Shown here piece after piece: positions 54,679-62,930 of a stretch of DNA of 64,000 nt. A program made the position numbers and the translations under genes. Below the pieces are notes generated by a model. It saw only the letters and a program-made list of their open reading frames with translations, did not search any database and was not told where the DNA came from. The stretch's first letter is position 1. Every line of letters begins with the position of its first letter. The DNA comes from Paracoccus aestuarii (GTDB lineage: Bacteria > Pseudomonadota > Alphaproteobacteria > Rhodobacterales > Rhodobacteraceae), in contig NZ_CP067169.1 of the NCBI RefSeq assembly GCF_028553885.1, positions 1,507,501-1,571,500 of the forward strand, written 5' to 3'.

Positions 54679-55503
54679 ATGACCCCCACCGATCCCGCCG
54701 TCGCCGCCCGGGCGATCCATGTCCGCCCGGGCCATCGCAGCGCGGTCACCCGCACCCTGCCCGAGGAGACCGCGGTGGCCATGGTCTATGGCGGCACGAC
54801 GCAGGCGGTGATGATGGCCACGCCCGCGGATCTGGAGGATTTCGCTTGGGGCTTTTCGCTGTCCGAGGGGATCGTGACCGATGCCGCCCAGATCGCGCGG
54901 CTGGAGGTTCTGGCCCATCCCAAGGGCGCCGAGGTCCAGATGTGGCTGGCCGAGGACCGGGCTGAGGCCTTGGCCGCGCGGCGCCGCTTCATGGCGGGGC
55001 CGGTGGGATGCGGGTTGTGCGGCATCGACAGCCTGGATCAGGCGCTGCGCGCGCTGCCGGATCTGGGCGGTGCGGGGCCGGTCATGGATGCGGATGCGGT
55101 GGCGGGGGCCACGGATGCGCTGCGCGGCTGGCAGCCGCTGCATGACCGCACGCGGGCCGTCCATGCGGCGGGGTTCCTGATCCCCGGCCAGGGGATCGTG
55201 CTGGCGCGCGAGGATGTCGGCCGGCACAACGCGCTGGACAAGCTGATCGGCGCGATGGCGCGGCAGGGGGTCGATGCGGGGCGGGGGGCCTTCGTGCTGA
55301 CCAGCCGCGTCTCGACCGAGATGGTGCAGAAATGCGCCATGGCGGGGGGCGCGGTGATCGTCGCCGTATCGGCCCCCACCGCCCATGCGCTGCGCCTGGC
55401 CGAGGGGGCGGGCATCACGCTGGCCGCCTTTGCGCGCGGCGAGGGCTTTGATCTGTTCTGTCACCCTGAAAGGCTGCGCGCCGAGGTATCCGATGTCGCC
55501 TGA
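54679..55503 (+). CDS. fdhD: Formate dehydrogenase accessory sulfurtransferase FdhD (FdsC)
   Basis: The 274-residue protein has the FdhD CxxC motif (GPVGCGLCGID), with ESGIVTD-like SLSEGIVTD earlier and EDVGRHNALDKLIG later. FdhD transfers sulfur from IscS to the molybdenum cofactor. It follows fdsA by 3 bases and overlaps fdsD. Confidence 0.92.
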   Translation: MTPTDPAVAARAIHVRPGHRSAVTRTLPEETAVAMVYGGTTQAVMMATPADLEDFAWGFSLSEGIVTDAAQIARLEVLAHPKGAEVQMWLAEDRAEALAARRRFMAGPVGCGLCGIDSLDQALRALPDLGGAGPVMDADAVAGATDALRGWQPLHDRTRAVHAAGFLIPGQGIVLAREDVGRHNALDKLIGAMARQGVDAGRGAFVLTSRVSTEMVQKCAMAGGAVIVAVSAPTAHALRLAEGAGITLAAFARGEGFDLFCHPERLRAEVSDVA

Positions 55504-55693
55504 GAAGATGGTCACCATGGCCAACCAGATCGCCACCTTCTTCGACAGCCAGCCGGGCGCGGCGGCGGAACGCATCGCCGCCCATCTGCGCGATTACTGG
55601 GAGCCGCGGATGCGGGCGCAGCTGTTGACCTTCCTGCAGAATGGCGGGCAGGGGCTGAAGCCCTCGGTGGTCGAGGCCGCGCGGCTGCTGTGA
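55493..55693 (+). CDS. fdsD: Formate dehydrogenase delta subunit
   Basis: The 66-residue protein matches FdsD: KMVTMANQIATFFDSQPG, then HLRDYWEPRMRAQLL. It is needed for formation or activity of the FDS complex. Its ATG lies 11 bases inside fdhD. The order fdsG-B-A-C-D is complete. Confidence 0.9.
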   Translation: MSPEKMVTMANQIATFFDSQPGAAAERIAAHLRDYWEPRMRAQLLTFLQNGGQGLKPSVVEAARLL

Positions 55694-55751
55694 TGCAACC
55701 CGCGCCGGGGCCTTGGTGTTGAGGCCGGGCAAGCATCGCGGGGACAGCTTC

Positions 55752-56708
55752 ATGACCGATGACAGACAGCGCTTCGACCTGGGCCGCGCCCGGGTCTGCG
55801 TGGTGATGAACCGTGGATCGGGCAAGAAGAAGCATCGCGAATTGCACGACACGCTGGAACGGCGGCTGCGCCCGGCCTGCGGATCGCTGGAGATCCGGGA
55901 ATCGCGCAAGGGCAGCGATCTGCCGCGTCTGGCCAAGCAGGTCGCGGGCGAGGGGTTCGACCTGGTGATCGCGGCGGGGGGCGACGGCACCCAATCGGCG
56001 GTGGCGGGCGCGCTGACCGGCACGGATGTCATCATGGGCATCCTGCCGGGCGGGACCTTCAACTATTTCGCGCGTGACATGGGCGTGGGCGAGGAGATCG
56101 ACCCCGCGCTGGACACGATCCTGGATGCGCGGGTCGAGCCGGTCGATGTGGGCGACATCAACGGGCTGATCTTTCTGAATAATGTCAGTCTGGGCGCCTA
56201 TCCCCAGATCCTGAATACGCGCGAGGGGATCTATCGCCGCTGGGGGCGGTCGCGGATCGCGGCCTATTGGTCGGTCCTGGTCGCGCTGCCCCGGCTCCGT
56301 CGGCCGATGCGGCTGGTGACGCGGGCCGAGGGCCGGGAGCGCACCCATACCAGCGCCTTGGTCTTTGTCGCCCGCAGCGCCTATCAGCTGGAGAGCTTCG
56401 GTCTGGCGGGCGCGCGCGACATCCGGCGGGGCGAGTTCGCGGTGCTGATCGCCAAGGCGCGCCAGCCTTTGCCGCTGATGCGGTCGGCCTTGCGGCTGGC
56501 CATGGGGAAAAGCGCCAAGGACGACGATTTCGAGATGATCGTGACCGACGATCTGCAGATCGAGACGCCGAAATCACGCCAGCTGGTCGCCCATGACGGC
56601 GAGAAGACGACACTGGATTGTCCCTTCCGGCTGGTGGTGCGCCATGACGGGCTGCGGGTGCTGCTGCCCGCCGACGGGGTCAGCAAGACCGAACGGCCCG
56701 AGGGCTGA
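55752..56708 (+). CDS. Diacylglycerol kinase-family lipid kinase
   Basis: The 318-residue protein has the DAGK catalytic core: VMNRGSGKK near residue 18, AAGGDGTQSAVAG, ILPGGTFNYFARD and SLGAYPQILN. Family members phosphorylate diacylglycerol, sphingosine or related lipids. The start at 55752 was chosen for its MTDDRQ opening; an upstream ATG at 55713 is less likely. It forms a pair with the phosphoesterase gene. Confidence 0.85.
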   Translation: MTDDRQRFDLGRARVCVVMNRGSGKKKHRELHDTLERRLRPACGSLEIRESRKGSDLPRLAKQVAGEGFDLVIAAGGDGTQSAVAGALTGTDVIMGILPGGTFNYFARDMGVGEEIDPALDTILDARVEPVDVGDINGLIFLNNVSLGAYPQILNTREGIYRRWGRSRIAAYWSVLVALPRLRRPMRLVTRAEGRERTHTSALVFVARSAYQLESFGLAGARDIRRGEFAVLIAKARQPLPLMRSALRLAMGKSAKDDDFEMIVTDDLQIETPKSRQLVAHDGEKTTLDCPFRLVVRHDGLRVLLPADGVSKTERPEG

Positions 56709-56709
56709 C

Positions 56710-57501
56710 GTGGCGCGGATCCTGCATCTGACTGACCTGCATTTCGGATTCCATCGCAGCGCGCTGGAGGCACCGCTGCTGGCGCGGATCGCGGCGTTGC
56801 GGCCCGATCTGGTGGTGGTGGGGGGCGATATCACCCATCGCGCCACGCCGGGGCAGATGCGGTCGGCGCGCGCCTTTCTGGACCGGATCGAGGCGCCGAT
56901 GATGCTGATGCCCGGCAATCACGATGTCCCGACCTGGAACCCGGTCGCGCGGATCTTCTGGCCCTTTGCGGGGTTCCAGCGGCATTTCGGGCCGGATCTG
57001 ACGCCCGCCGCGCGGGTGGGGGATGTGCGGGTCATGGCGCTGAACAGCGCCGATCCCTATGTCTGGCAGCGCGGCAAGATCCGCGACGGCGAGATCGGCC
57101 GCGTGATCGGCACGATCGACCCGATGGGCACCAATATCGTGGCGCTGCATCATCCGCTGCAGCATCTGCCGCGGGTGGACAAGGTGCTGGCGCGGCGGGC
57201 GACCGAAGCGCTCTATCGGTTGGAGGGGGCGGGGGTGCATGTGGTCCTGACGGGGCATCTGCATCGCTGGGCGGTGGATGCGCTGCTGGCCACAGGGCGG
57301 CATCCGCGCGTGCTGCAGGTCCAGACCGGCACGGCGCTGTGCGCGCGGGTCAGCGACATGCGCAACGAATTCGTGCTGCTGGACATCCGCGGCACCGAAC
57401 TGTCCCTTGAACGCCATGTCGCGCCGATGGACCGGGAGGGGTTCGACGCGCCCGAGATCAGCCGCTACAGCCGCGCCTCGGGCGTGTGGCGGCGCGTTTA
57501 G
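56710..57501 (+). CDS. Calcineurin-like metallophosphoesterase
   Basis: The 263-residue protein has the five metallophosphoesterase motifs: LTDLHFG, GGDITHR, GNHDVP, LHHPL and GHLHRW. It probably hydrolyses a phosphodiester or nucleotide. The GTG start lies one base after the kinase stop. The frame has no better start. Confidence 0.85.
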   Translation: MARILHLTDLHFGFHRSALEAPLLARIAALRPDLVVVGGDITHRATPGQMRSARAFLDRIEAPMMLMPGNHDVPTWNPVARIFWPFAGFQRHFGPDLTPAARVGDVRVMALNSADPYVWQRGKIRDGEIGRVIGTIDPMGTNIVALHHPLQHLPRVDKVLARRATEALYRLEGAGVHVVLTGHLHRWAVDALLATGRHPRVLQVQTGTALCARVSDMRNEFVLLDIRGTELSLERHVAPMDREGFDAPEISRYSRASGVWRRV

Positions 57502-57689
57502 GCGTTGAATTCGCGCCCTGCAAGGTGTAGGGGAAGCCAGCTTTGATGGGCGAGATGGTCAGGACAGACCGCAGAGGGAACGGGTCGGGCGGATGCCCCG
57601 ACCTTTTGCCGTTGCCCGTGACGGCATCATAAAGACCGGCGGAGCCAACCGTCAGGCCGGAAAACAGACATAAAGGAAACTGAACACGC
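57502..57689 (+). promoter_or_regulatory. Long leader of rpsA
   Basis: The 188-base gap between the phosphoesterase and rpsA has a TTGAAT box at 57505-57510 and an AAAGGAA ribosome site shortly before the ATG. The rest has no ORF. S1 mRNA leaders often carry autoregulatory structure; none was resolved by eye here. Confidence 0.3.
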
Positions 57690-59369
57690 ATGTGCGCTAA
57701 AGCGACCATGGAGGAATTCGAGGCCCTCCTGAATGAAAGCCTCGAAATCGACACGCCGGACGAAGGTTCGGTGGTCAAGGGCCGTGTCATCGCCATCGAG
57801 GCGGGTCAGGCCATCATCGACGTCGGCTACAAGATGGAAGGCCGCGTCGATCTGAAGGAATTCGCGAATCCCGGCGAAGAAGCCAGCCTGAGCGTCGGCG
57901 ACGAGGTCGAGGTCTATCTGGACCGCGTCGAGAACGCCCGTGGCGAAGCCTCGATCAGCCGTGAGAAGGCCCGCCGCGAGGAAGCCTGGGATCGCCTGGA
58001 GAAGGCCTATGGTGCGGAAGAGCGCGTGGAAGGCGCCATCTTCGGTCGCGTCAAGGGCGGCTTCACCGTCGATCTGGGCGGTGCCGTGGCCTTCCTGCCC
58101 GGTTCGCAGGTCGATGTGCGCCCCGTGCGCGATGCCGGTCCGCTGATGGGTCTGAAGCAGCCCTTCCAGATCCTGAAGATGGATCGCCGCCGCGGCAACA
58201 TCGTCGTGTCGCGCCGCGCCATCCTGGAAGAGAGCCGCGCCGAGCAGCGCGCCGAGGTCATCGCCAACCTGACCGAAGGTCAGACGGTCGACGGCGTGGT
58301 CAAGAACATCACCGAATACGGCGCCTTCGTTGATCTCGGGGGTGTTGACGGCCTGCTGCACGTCACCGATATGGCCTGGCGCCGCGTCAACCACCCGTCC
58401 GAGATCCTGGCGATCGGCGAGACCGTCAAGGTCCAGGTCATCAAGATCAACAAGGACAGCCACCGCATCAGCCTGGGCATGAAGCAGCTGCAGGCCGATC
58501 CGTGGGATACGGTCGCGGACAAGTTCCCGATCGGTTCGGTCCATCAGGGCCGCGTGACCAACATCACCGATTACGGCGCCTTCGTGGAGCTGGAAGCCGG
58601 TGTCGAGGGTCTGGTCCATGTCAGCGAGATGAGCTGGACCAAGAAGAACGTCCATCCGGGCAAGATCGTCTCGACCTCGCAAGAGGTTGACGTGATGGTG
58701 CTGGAAATCGACGAGTCGAAGCGCCGCGTGTCGCTCGGCCTCAAGCAGACCATGCGCAACCCGTGGGAAGTCTTTGCCGAGACCCATCCCTCGGGCACCG
58801 TCATCGAGGGCGAAGTCAAGAACATCACCGAATTCGGTCTGTTCGTCGGCCTCGAAGGCGATATCGACGGCATGGTCCACCTGTCCGACATCAGCTGGGA
58901 CACCCGTGGCGAAGACGCGATCCAGGACTTCCGCAAGGGCGACGTCGTCAAGGCGGTCGTGCAGGACGTGGATGTCGACAAGGAACGCATCAGCCTGTCG
59001 ATCAAGGCCCTGGAGAACGAGGGCATGGCCGAGGCCGTCGACGGCGTGAAGCGCGGCAGCATCGTCACCGCCGAGGTCACCGCGATCGAGGATGGCGGCA
59101 TCGAGGTCGAGTTCAACGGCGTGAAGTCCTTCATCCGTCGTTCGGACCTGGCCCGCGACCGTCAGGACCAGCGCCCCGAGCGTTTCAATGTCGGCGACAA
59201 GGTCGATGCCCGCGTGACCAACGTGGACACCAAGACCCGCCGTCTGGGCCTGTCGATCAAGGCACGCGAGATCGCCGAGGAAAAAGAGGCCATCGACCAG
59301 TATGGCAGCTCGGATTCCGGTGCATCGCTGGGCGACATCCTGGGCGCCGCGCTGAAGCGCAACACCTGA
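57690..59369 (+). CDS. rpsA: 30S ribosomal protein S1
   Basis: The 559-residue protein has six S1 repeats (GSVVKGRVIAIE, ERVEGAIFGRVKGG, GQTVDGVVKNITEYGAFVDL, GSVHQGRVTNITDYGAFVEL, GTVIEGEVKNITEFGLFVGL, GSIVTAEVTAIEDGG), the standard length for alphaproteobacteria. It binds mRNA on the 30S subunit. AAAGGAAA precedes the ATG, and a terminator follows. Confidence 0.96.
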   Translation: MCAKATMEEFEALLNESLEIDTPDEGSVVKGRVIAIEAGQAIIDVGYKMEGRVDLKEFANPGEEASLSVGDEVEVYLDRVENARGEASISREKARREEAWDRLEKAYGAEERVEGAIFGRVKGGFTVDLGGAVAFLPGSQVDVRPVRDAGPLMGLKQPFQILKMDRRRGNIVVSRRAILEESRAEQRAEVIANLTEGQTVDGVVKNITEYGAFVDLGGVDGLLHVTDMAWRRVNHPSEILAIGETVKVQVIKINKDSHRISLGMKQLQADPWDTVADKFPIGSVHQGRVTNITDYGAFVELEAGVEGLVHVSEMSWTKKNVHPGKIVSTSQEVDVMVLEIDESKRRVSLGLKQTMRNPWEVFAETHPSGTVIEGEVKNITEFGLFVGLEGDIDGMVHLSDISWDTRGEDAIQDFRKGDVVKAVVQDVDVDKERISLSIKALENEGMAEAVDGVKRGSIVTAEVTAIEDGGIEVEFNGVKSFIRRSDLARDRQDQRPERFNVGDKVDARVTNVDTKTRRLGLSIKAREIAEEKEAIDQYGSSDSGASLGDILGAALKRNT

Positions 59370-59393
59370 TCCGGGCATTCCGGTGAAGGATCG

Positions 59394-59425
59394 GCCCGCC
59401 CCGACGCGTTCGGGGCGGGCTTTTT
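59394..59425 (+). terminator. Rho-independent terminator of rpsA
   Basis: GCCCGCCCCGA (59394-59404) and TCGGGGCGGGC (59410-59420) form a perfect 11-bp stem with a 5-base loop, followed by TTTTT. Confidence 0.92.
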
Positions 59426-59581
59426 CATGCCTGTTGCCGGGTAGGGTGCTTGCACGGGGCAGGCAAAGCTGGCAACGCTGTGAAACCAGTGACTTCCGTC
59501 GGGCGTTGTCGGGAAACAGGGCGGTATGGCACCGCCGGGCAACGCGGCGGCAGGGATGACACCGTCGATTTGGGGGAAAGC

Positions 59582-59866
59582 ATGATCCGGTCCGAGTTGA
59601 TCCAGAAGATATCCGACGAGAACCCCCACCTGTTCCGTCGCGACGTCGAGCGGATCGTGAATACCGTCTTCGAGGAGATCATCGACGCGATGTCGCGTGG
59701 AGACCGGGTCGAGCTGCGCGGTTTCGGCGCGTTTTCCGTCAAGCGGCGCGATTCCCGCGTGGGCCGCAATCCGCGCACCGGCGAATCCGTCGAGGTCGAG
59801 GAGAAGCATGTGCCGTTCTTCAAGACCGGCAAGCTGTTGCGCGACCGACTGAACGGCGATGCCTGA
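59582..59866 (+). CDS. ihfB: Integration host factor beta subunit
   Basis: The 94-residue protein is a DNABII member: [25 protein letters not shown] and the DNA-intercalating proline loop [10 protein letters not shown]. It pairs with IhfA to bend DNA. The start at 59582 follows GGGGGAAAG; upstream in-frame sequence is not coding. It follows rpsA in the common alphaproteobacterial order. Confidence 0.94.
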   Translation: MIRSELIQKISDENPHLFRRDVERIVNTVFEEIIDAMSRGDRVELRGFGAFSVKRRDSRVGRNPRTGESVEVEEKHVPFFKTGKLLRDRLNGDA

Positions 59867-59891
59867 TCGAACCCCCCTCTAAGGATACAAG

Positions 59892-60290
59892 ATGCGTTTT
59901 CTTCGTCTGATCTTTGTCGCGGCGCTTGCGCTGATCCTGGTGGCCGTCGCGTTGGCCAATCGCGGGCCGGTGACCCTGTCGGCCTTTCCGGCGAATTTCG
60001 GGGCCTATCTGGGCGGGACCTGGACGGTGACGCTGCCGATCTTCCTGGTGATCTTTCTGGCCTTTGCCTTGGGGATGCTGGCGGGGCTGATCTGGGAATG
60101 GATGCGCGAGGCGCATATCCGTCGCGAGGCGCGCCGCCGCCATGCCGAGGTCGAGCGGCTGCAGAGCGAGATGGATCATCTGCGCGACCGGCATGCCGCG
60201 CCGCGCGACGATGTGCTGGCGATCCTGGACCAGCCGTCCCCGGCCAAACCGGGCGCCCCGACCGGCGCCGGCCTGCCTGCGACCCGCTGA
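59892..60290 (+). CDS. LapA (DUF1049) domain membrane protein
   Basis: The 132-residue protein has two membrane helices (about residues 5-24 and 46-68), then a coiled-coil (EARRRHAEVERLQSEMDHLRDRH). LapA-domain proteins are linked to lipopolysaccharide assembly in E. coli. It lies between ihfB and trpF as in other Rhodobacteraceae. Confidence 0.8.
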   Translation: MRFLRLIFVAALALILVAVALANRGPVTLSAFPANFGAYLGGTWTVTLPIFLVIFLAFALGMLAGLIWEWMREAHIRREARRRHAEVERLQSEMDHLRDRHAAPRDDVLAILDQPSPAKPGAPTGAGLPATR

Positions 60291-60294
60291 TCCC

Positions 60295-60930
60295 GTGGCC
60301 GAAGTCAAGATCTGCGGTCTGAGCGACCGCGCGCATCTGCGTGTTGCGGTCGAGGCCGGGGCGCGTTTCGTGGGTCTGGTGTTCTTTCCCAAATCTCCGC
60401 GCGCGGTGACCGCGGATCAGGCGGCGGCGCTGGTCGGCGATCTGCCGATGGGCGTGGCCAAGGTGGGGCTGTTCGTCGATCCGGCGGATGCGCTGCTGGA
60501 CGAGGTTCTGGCGGCGGTGCCCTTGGACATGATCCAGTTGCACGGCCATGAGAGCCCGGCCCGCGTGGCTGAGGTCAAGGCGCGTCACGGCCTGCCGGTG
60601 ATGAAGGCCGTGGGCATCCGCGGGCCGGAGGATCTGGGGCAGCTGACGGATTACGGGGTCGTGGCCGACATGCTGCTGGTGGATGCCAAGCCCGCCGCGG
60701 GGGCGGCGCTGCCGGGTGGCAACGGGCTGGCCTTTGACTGGAGGCTGCTGGTTGGGCGGCGCTGGCTGCGGCCGTGGATGCTGGCCGGGGGGCTGACGCC
60801 GGACAATGTAGCCGAGGCGGTGCGGCTGACCGGGGCGGGAATCGTCGATGTCAGTTCGGGCGTCGAAAGCGCGCCGGGGATCAAGGACGAGGCCCGGATT
60901 CGCGCCTTTTTCGAGGCCGCGCGGGGGTGA
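60295..60930 (+). CDS. trpF: Phosphoribosylanthranilate isomerase
   Basis: The 211-residue TIM-barrel enzyme starts with KICGLSDRAHL (catalytic Cys) and has VGLFVD, IQLHGHE and LAGGLTPDNV, DVSSGVE. It converts phosphoribosylanthranilate to CdRP in tryptophan synthesis. GTG start; 4 bases after the lapA-like gene. Confidence 0.93.
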   Translation: MAEVKICGLSDRAHLRVAVEAGARFVGLVFFPKSPRAVTADQAAALVGDLPMGVAKVGLFVDPADALLDEVLAAVPLDMIQLHGHESPARVAEVKARHGLPVMKAVGIRGPEDLGQLTDYGVVADMLLVDAKPAAGAALPGGNGLAFDWRLLVGRRWLRPWMLAGGLTPDNVAEAVRLTGAGIVDVSSGVESAPGIKDEARIRAFFEAARG

Positions 60931-61021
60931 TGTTGCGCGGCGTGCGCTTGGGTGTTGCGCGGGGTTGTTCGTTGTAATCGTTAGATATTCTCGCGTGTTT
61001 GCGCAGGTTCAGGTTTAGCGA

Positions 61022-61050
61022 TTGACTTGGCGGACGCTCCAAGGTAGAAC
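61022..61050 (+). promoter_or_regulatory. Candidate promoter of the GTA cluster
   Basis: TTGACT (61022-61027) and TAGAAC (61045-61050) are separated by 17 bases, in the gap after trpF and upstream of the first GTA gene. Confidence 0.6.
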
Positions 61051-61076
61051 ATTTACATGCTGGAAGAGGTGGGCAA

Positions 61077-61107
61077 GCGGCCGGGGGGCAACCCCAGGTC
61101 GCTTTTT
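61077..61107 (+). terminator. Attenuator-like hairpin in the GTA leader
   Basis: GCGGCCGGGG (61077-61086) pairs with CCCCAGGTCGC (61092-61102) with one bulged A and one G-T pair, loop GGCAA, then TTTTT (61103-61107). It begins about 20 bases after the expected transcript start and before the first GTA gene. Early termination here would silence the cluster. Confidence 0.6.
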
Positions 61108-61200
61108 CGTTTCTTGGCTCGTGCGGACAGGACACGAGGCGGGGCAGATCGCATGAACGATATGGAGTGGGGCGGGGTCGGGGAAACCGAAGGACCTTTC

Positions 61201-61560
61201 ATGGCCGGAGCATCGCCCCCAGGGGCGGGGCTGCGGATCCCCGACATGGCCGAGGGCGAGGACGAGATCGACGTCCTGCGCTGGCTGTTCTGGGACTATG
61301 TGAAGGATCTGCGCGGACATCAGGCCGAGCTGGAGACCATCAAGGCGCGGGAGATCGATCCCGCTAAGCTGAAAAAGGCCATGGAGACGGCGAAGACGGT
61401 CCGCGAGGCCGTCCAGCTGCTGATGGCGGAGAGGAGCAAGGTTGACAAACTTCGCAAGGACATCGCGGGCGGCGTCGGAGGGGGTGCCCTCGACCTTGAC
61501 GCCGCACGAGACGAGATCGGGCGCCGCCTGGCTTGCCTCCGCCGCGCCGGAGGAGGTTGA
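61201..61560 (+). CDS. GTA small terminase-like protein (ORFg1)
   Basis: The gene directly upstream of the large terminase, 119 residues from 61201, is a mostly helical protein (EDEIDVLRWLFWDYVKDLRGHQAEL, KKAMETAKTVREAVQLL). This fits the small terminase role of ORFg1 in Rhodobacter GTAs. Start 61201 follows GAAGGA; alternatives are 61153 and 61057. The latter is unlikely because the leader hairpin would lie inside it. Overlaps the large terminase by 119 bases. Confidence 0.7.
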   Translation: MAGASPPGAGLRIPDMAEGEDEIDVLRWLFWDYVKDLRGHQAELETIKAREIDPAKLKKAMETAKTVREAVQLLMAERSKVDKLRKDIAGGVGGGALDLDAARDEIGRRLACLRRAGGG

Positions 61561-62851
61561 GGCTTTCCTTGGCGATCTGTCCGAGAATGCGCTGATGGCG
61601 CTGCCTTGGCTGTTCGAGTTCTGGGCACTGCCCCATCAGCTGCCCCCCGAGGGCGACTGGAAGTCATGGGTCATTATGGGTGGGCGCGGCGCGGGCAAGA
61701 CCCGCGCCGGGTCCGAATGGGTGCGCCGCATGGTCGAGGGGCCGACCGCCGCCGCCCCCGGCCGGTGCCATCGTCTGGCGCTGGTCGGCGAGACCTTCGA
61801 TCAGGTGCGCGAGGTCATGGTGTTCGGGGAATCCGGCATCCTGGCCTGTTCGCCCCCCGATCGGCGTCCGGTCTGGGAGGCTGGGAGGAAGCGCCTGGTC
61901 TGGGCCAATGGCGCGACCGCCACGGTCTATTCCGCGCATGAGCCGGAGGCTTTGCGCGGGCCTCAGTTCGACGCCGCTTGGGTCGATGAGCTGGCCAAGT
62001 GGAAGAAGGCCGAGGATGTCTGGGACATGCTGCAATTCGCGTTGCGGCTTGGCGAGCATCCCCAGCAGGTCGTGACCACCACGCCGCGCAATGTGGGGGT
62101 GCTGAAGCGCATTCTGGGCAATGCCAGCACGGTCGTCACCCATGCGCCGACGGATGCGAACCGTGCCTATCTGGCCGAGAGCTTTCTGGCCGAGGTCGAG
62201 GCGCGCTATGGCGGGACGCGCTTGGGTCGGCAGGAGCTGGACGGTGTGCTGCTGGACGATGTCGAGGGGGCGCTGTGGACCACCGCCATGATCGAGGGGG
62301 CGCGCATCGCGAAGGCCCCCGCGATGGACCGGGTGGTGGTCGCGGTGGACCCTTCGGTCACAGGGGGCAAGGGCAGCGACGAATGCGGCATCATCGTCGC
62401 GGGGGTTTGCTGTTCGGGCGAGCCTGCGGATTGGCGCGCCTATGTGCTGGAGGATGCCAGCGTGCGGGGCGGGCCGACCGATTGGGCCCGCGCCGCCATC
62501 GCCGCCATGGATCGTCACGGGGCCGAGAAGCTGGTGGCCGAGGTGAACCAGGGCGGTGATCTGGTCGAGAGCGTGGTGCGCCAGATCGACCCCTTGGTGC
62601 CCTTCAAGGCGCTCAGGGCGTCGCGGGGCAAGGGGCTGCGGGCGGAGCCTGTCGCCGCGCTCTATGAGCAGGGGCGGGTCCGGCATCTGCGGGGCCTGGG
62701 CGCGCTGGAGGATCAGATGTGCCAGATGACGGTGCGTGGCTTCGAGGGGCGGGGCAGTCCCGACCGGCTGGATGCCTTGGTCTGGGCGGTCCATGAATTG
62801 ATGATCGAGCCTGCCGCCGGGTGGCGGCGGCCCCGGATGCGGGTGCTGTAA
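61442..62851 (+). CDS. GTA large terminase (ORFg2)
   Basis: The 469-residue protein is a phage-type large terminase. It has Walker A at residues 80-87 (GGRGAGKT), Walker-B-like FDAAWVDELAKW and a nuclease domain with VVVAVDPSVTGG and LVAEVNQGGD. It packages DNA into GTA heads. The start is TTG at 61442 after AGGAGCAAGG; the region before Walker A is rich in small residues and weakly conserved, so a later start is possible. Confidence 0.9.
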   Translation: MTNFARTSRAASEGVPSTLTPHETRSGAAWLASAAPEEVEAFLGDLSENALMALPWLFEFWALPHQLPPEGDWKSWVIMGGRGAGKTRAGSEWVRRMVEGPTAAAPGRCHRLALVGETFDQVREVMVFGESGILACSPPDRRPVWEAGRKRLVWANGATATVYSAHEPEALRGPQFDAAWVDELAKWKKAEDVWDMLQFALRLGEHPQQVVTTTPRNVGVLKRILGNASTVVTHAPTDANRAYLAESFLAEVEARYGGTRLGRQELDGVLLDDVEGALWTTAMIEGARIAKAPAMDRVVVAVDPSVTGGKGSDECGIIVAGVCCSGEPADWRAYVLEDASVRGGPTDWARAAIAAMDRHGAEKLVAEVNQGGDLVESVVRQIDPLVPFKALRASRGKGLRAEPVAALYEQGRVRHLRGLGALEDQMCQMTVRGFEGRGSPDRLDALVWAVHELMIEPAAGWRRPRMRVL

Positions 62852-62878
62852 CCCCCCGGAGATTTCGGAACAGTTGAA

Positions 62879-62906
62879 GGGTCGTCCCGATGGGGCGGCC
62901 CTTTTT
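62879..62906 (+). terminator. Intrinsic terminator-like hairpin between GTA g2 and g3
   Basis: GGGTCGTCCC and GGGGCGGCCC fold with one or two wobble pairs around a three-base loop and are followed by TTTTT. The portal ribosome site starts 15 bases later. Confidence 0.55.
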
Positions 62907-62930
62907 CATGCCCGCATGAAGGAGACGAGG

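Noticed and set aside
57505..57531. TTGAAT with a weak -10 as rpsA promoter
   Set aside because: No -10 at a proper spacing; recorded only as part of the leader.
59520..59536. Hairpin GGCGGT / ACCGCC before ihfB
   Set aside because: Short stem with no T-tract and no link to a recognised element.
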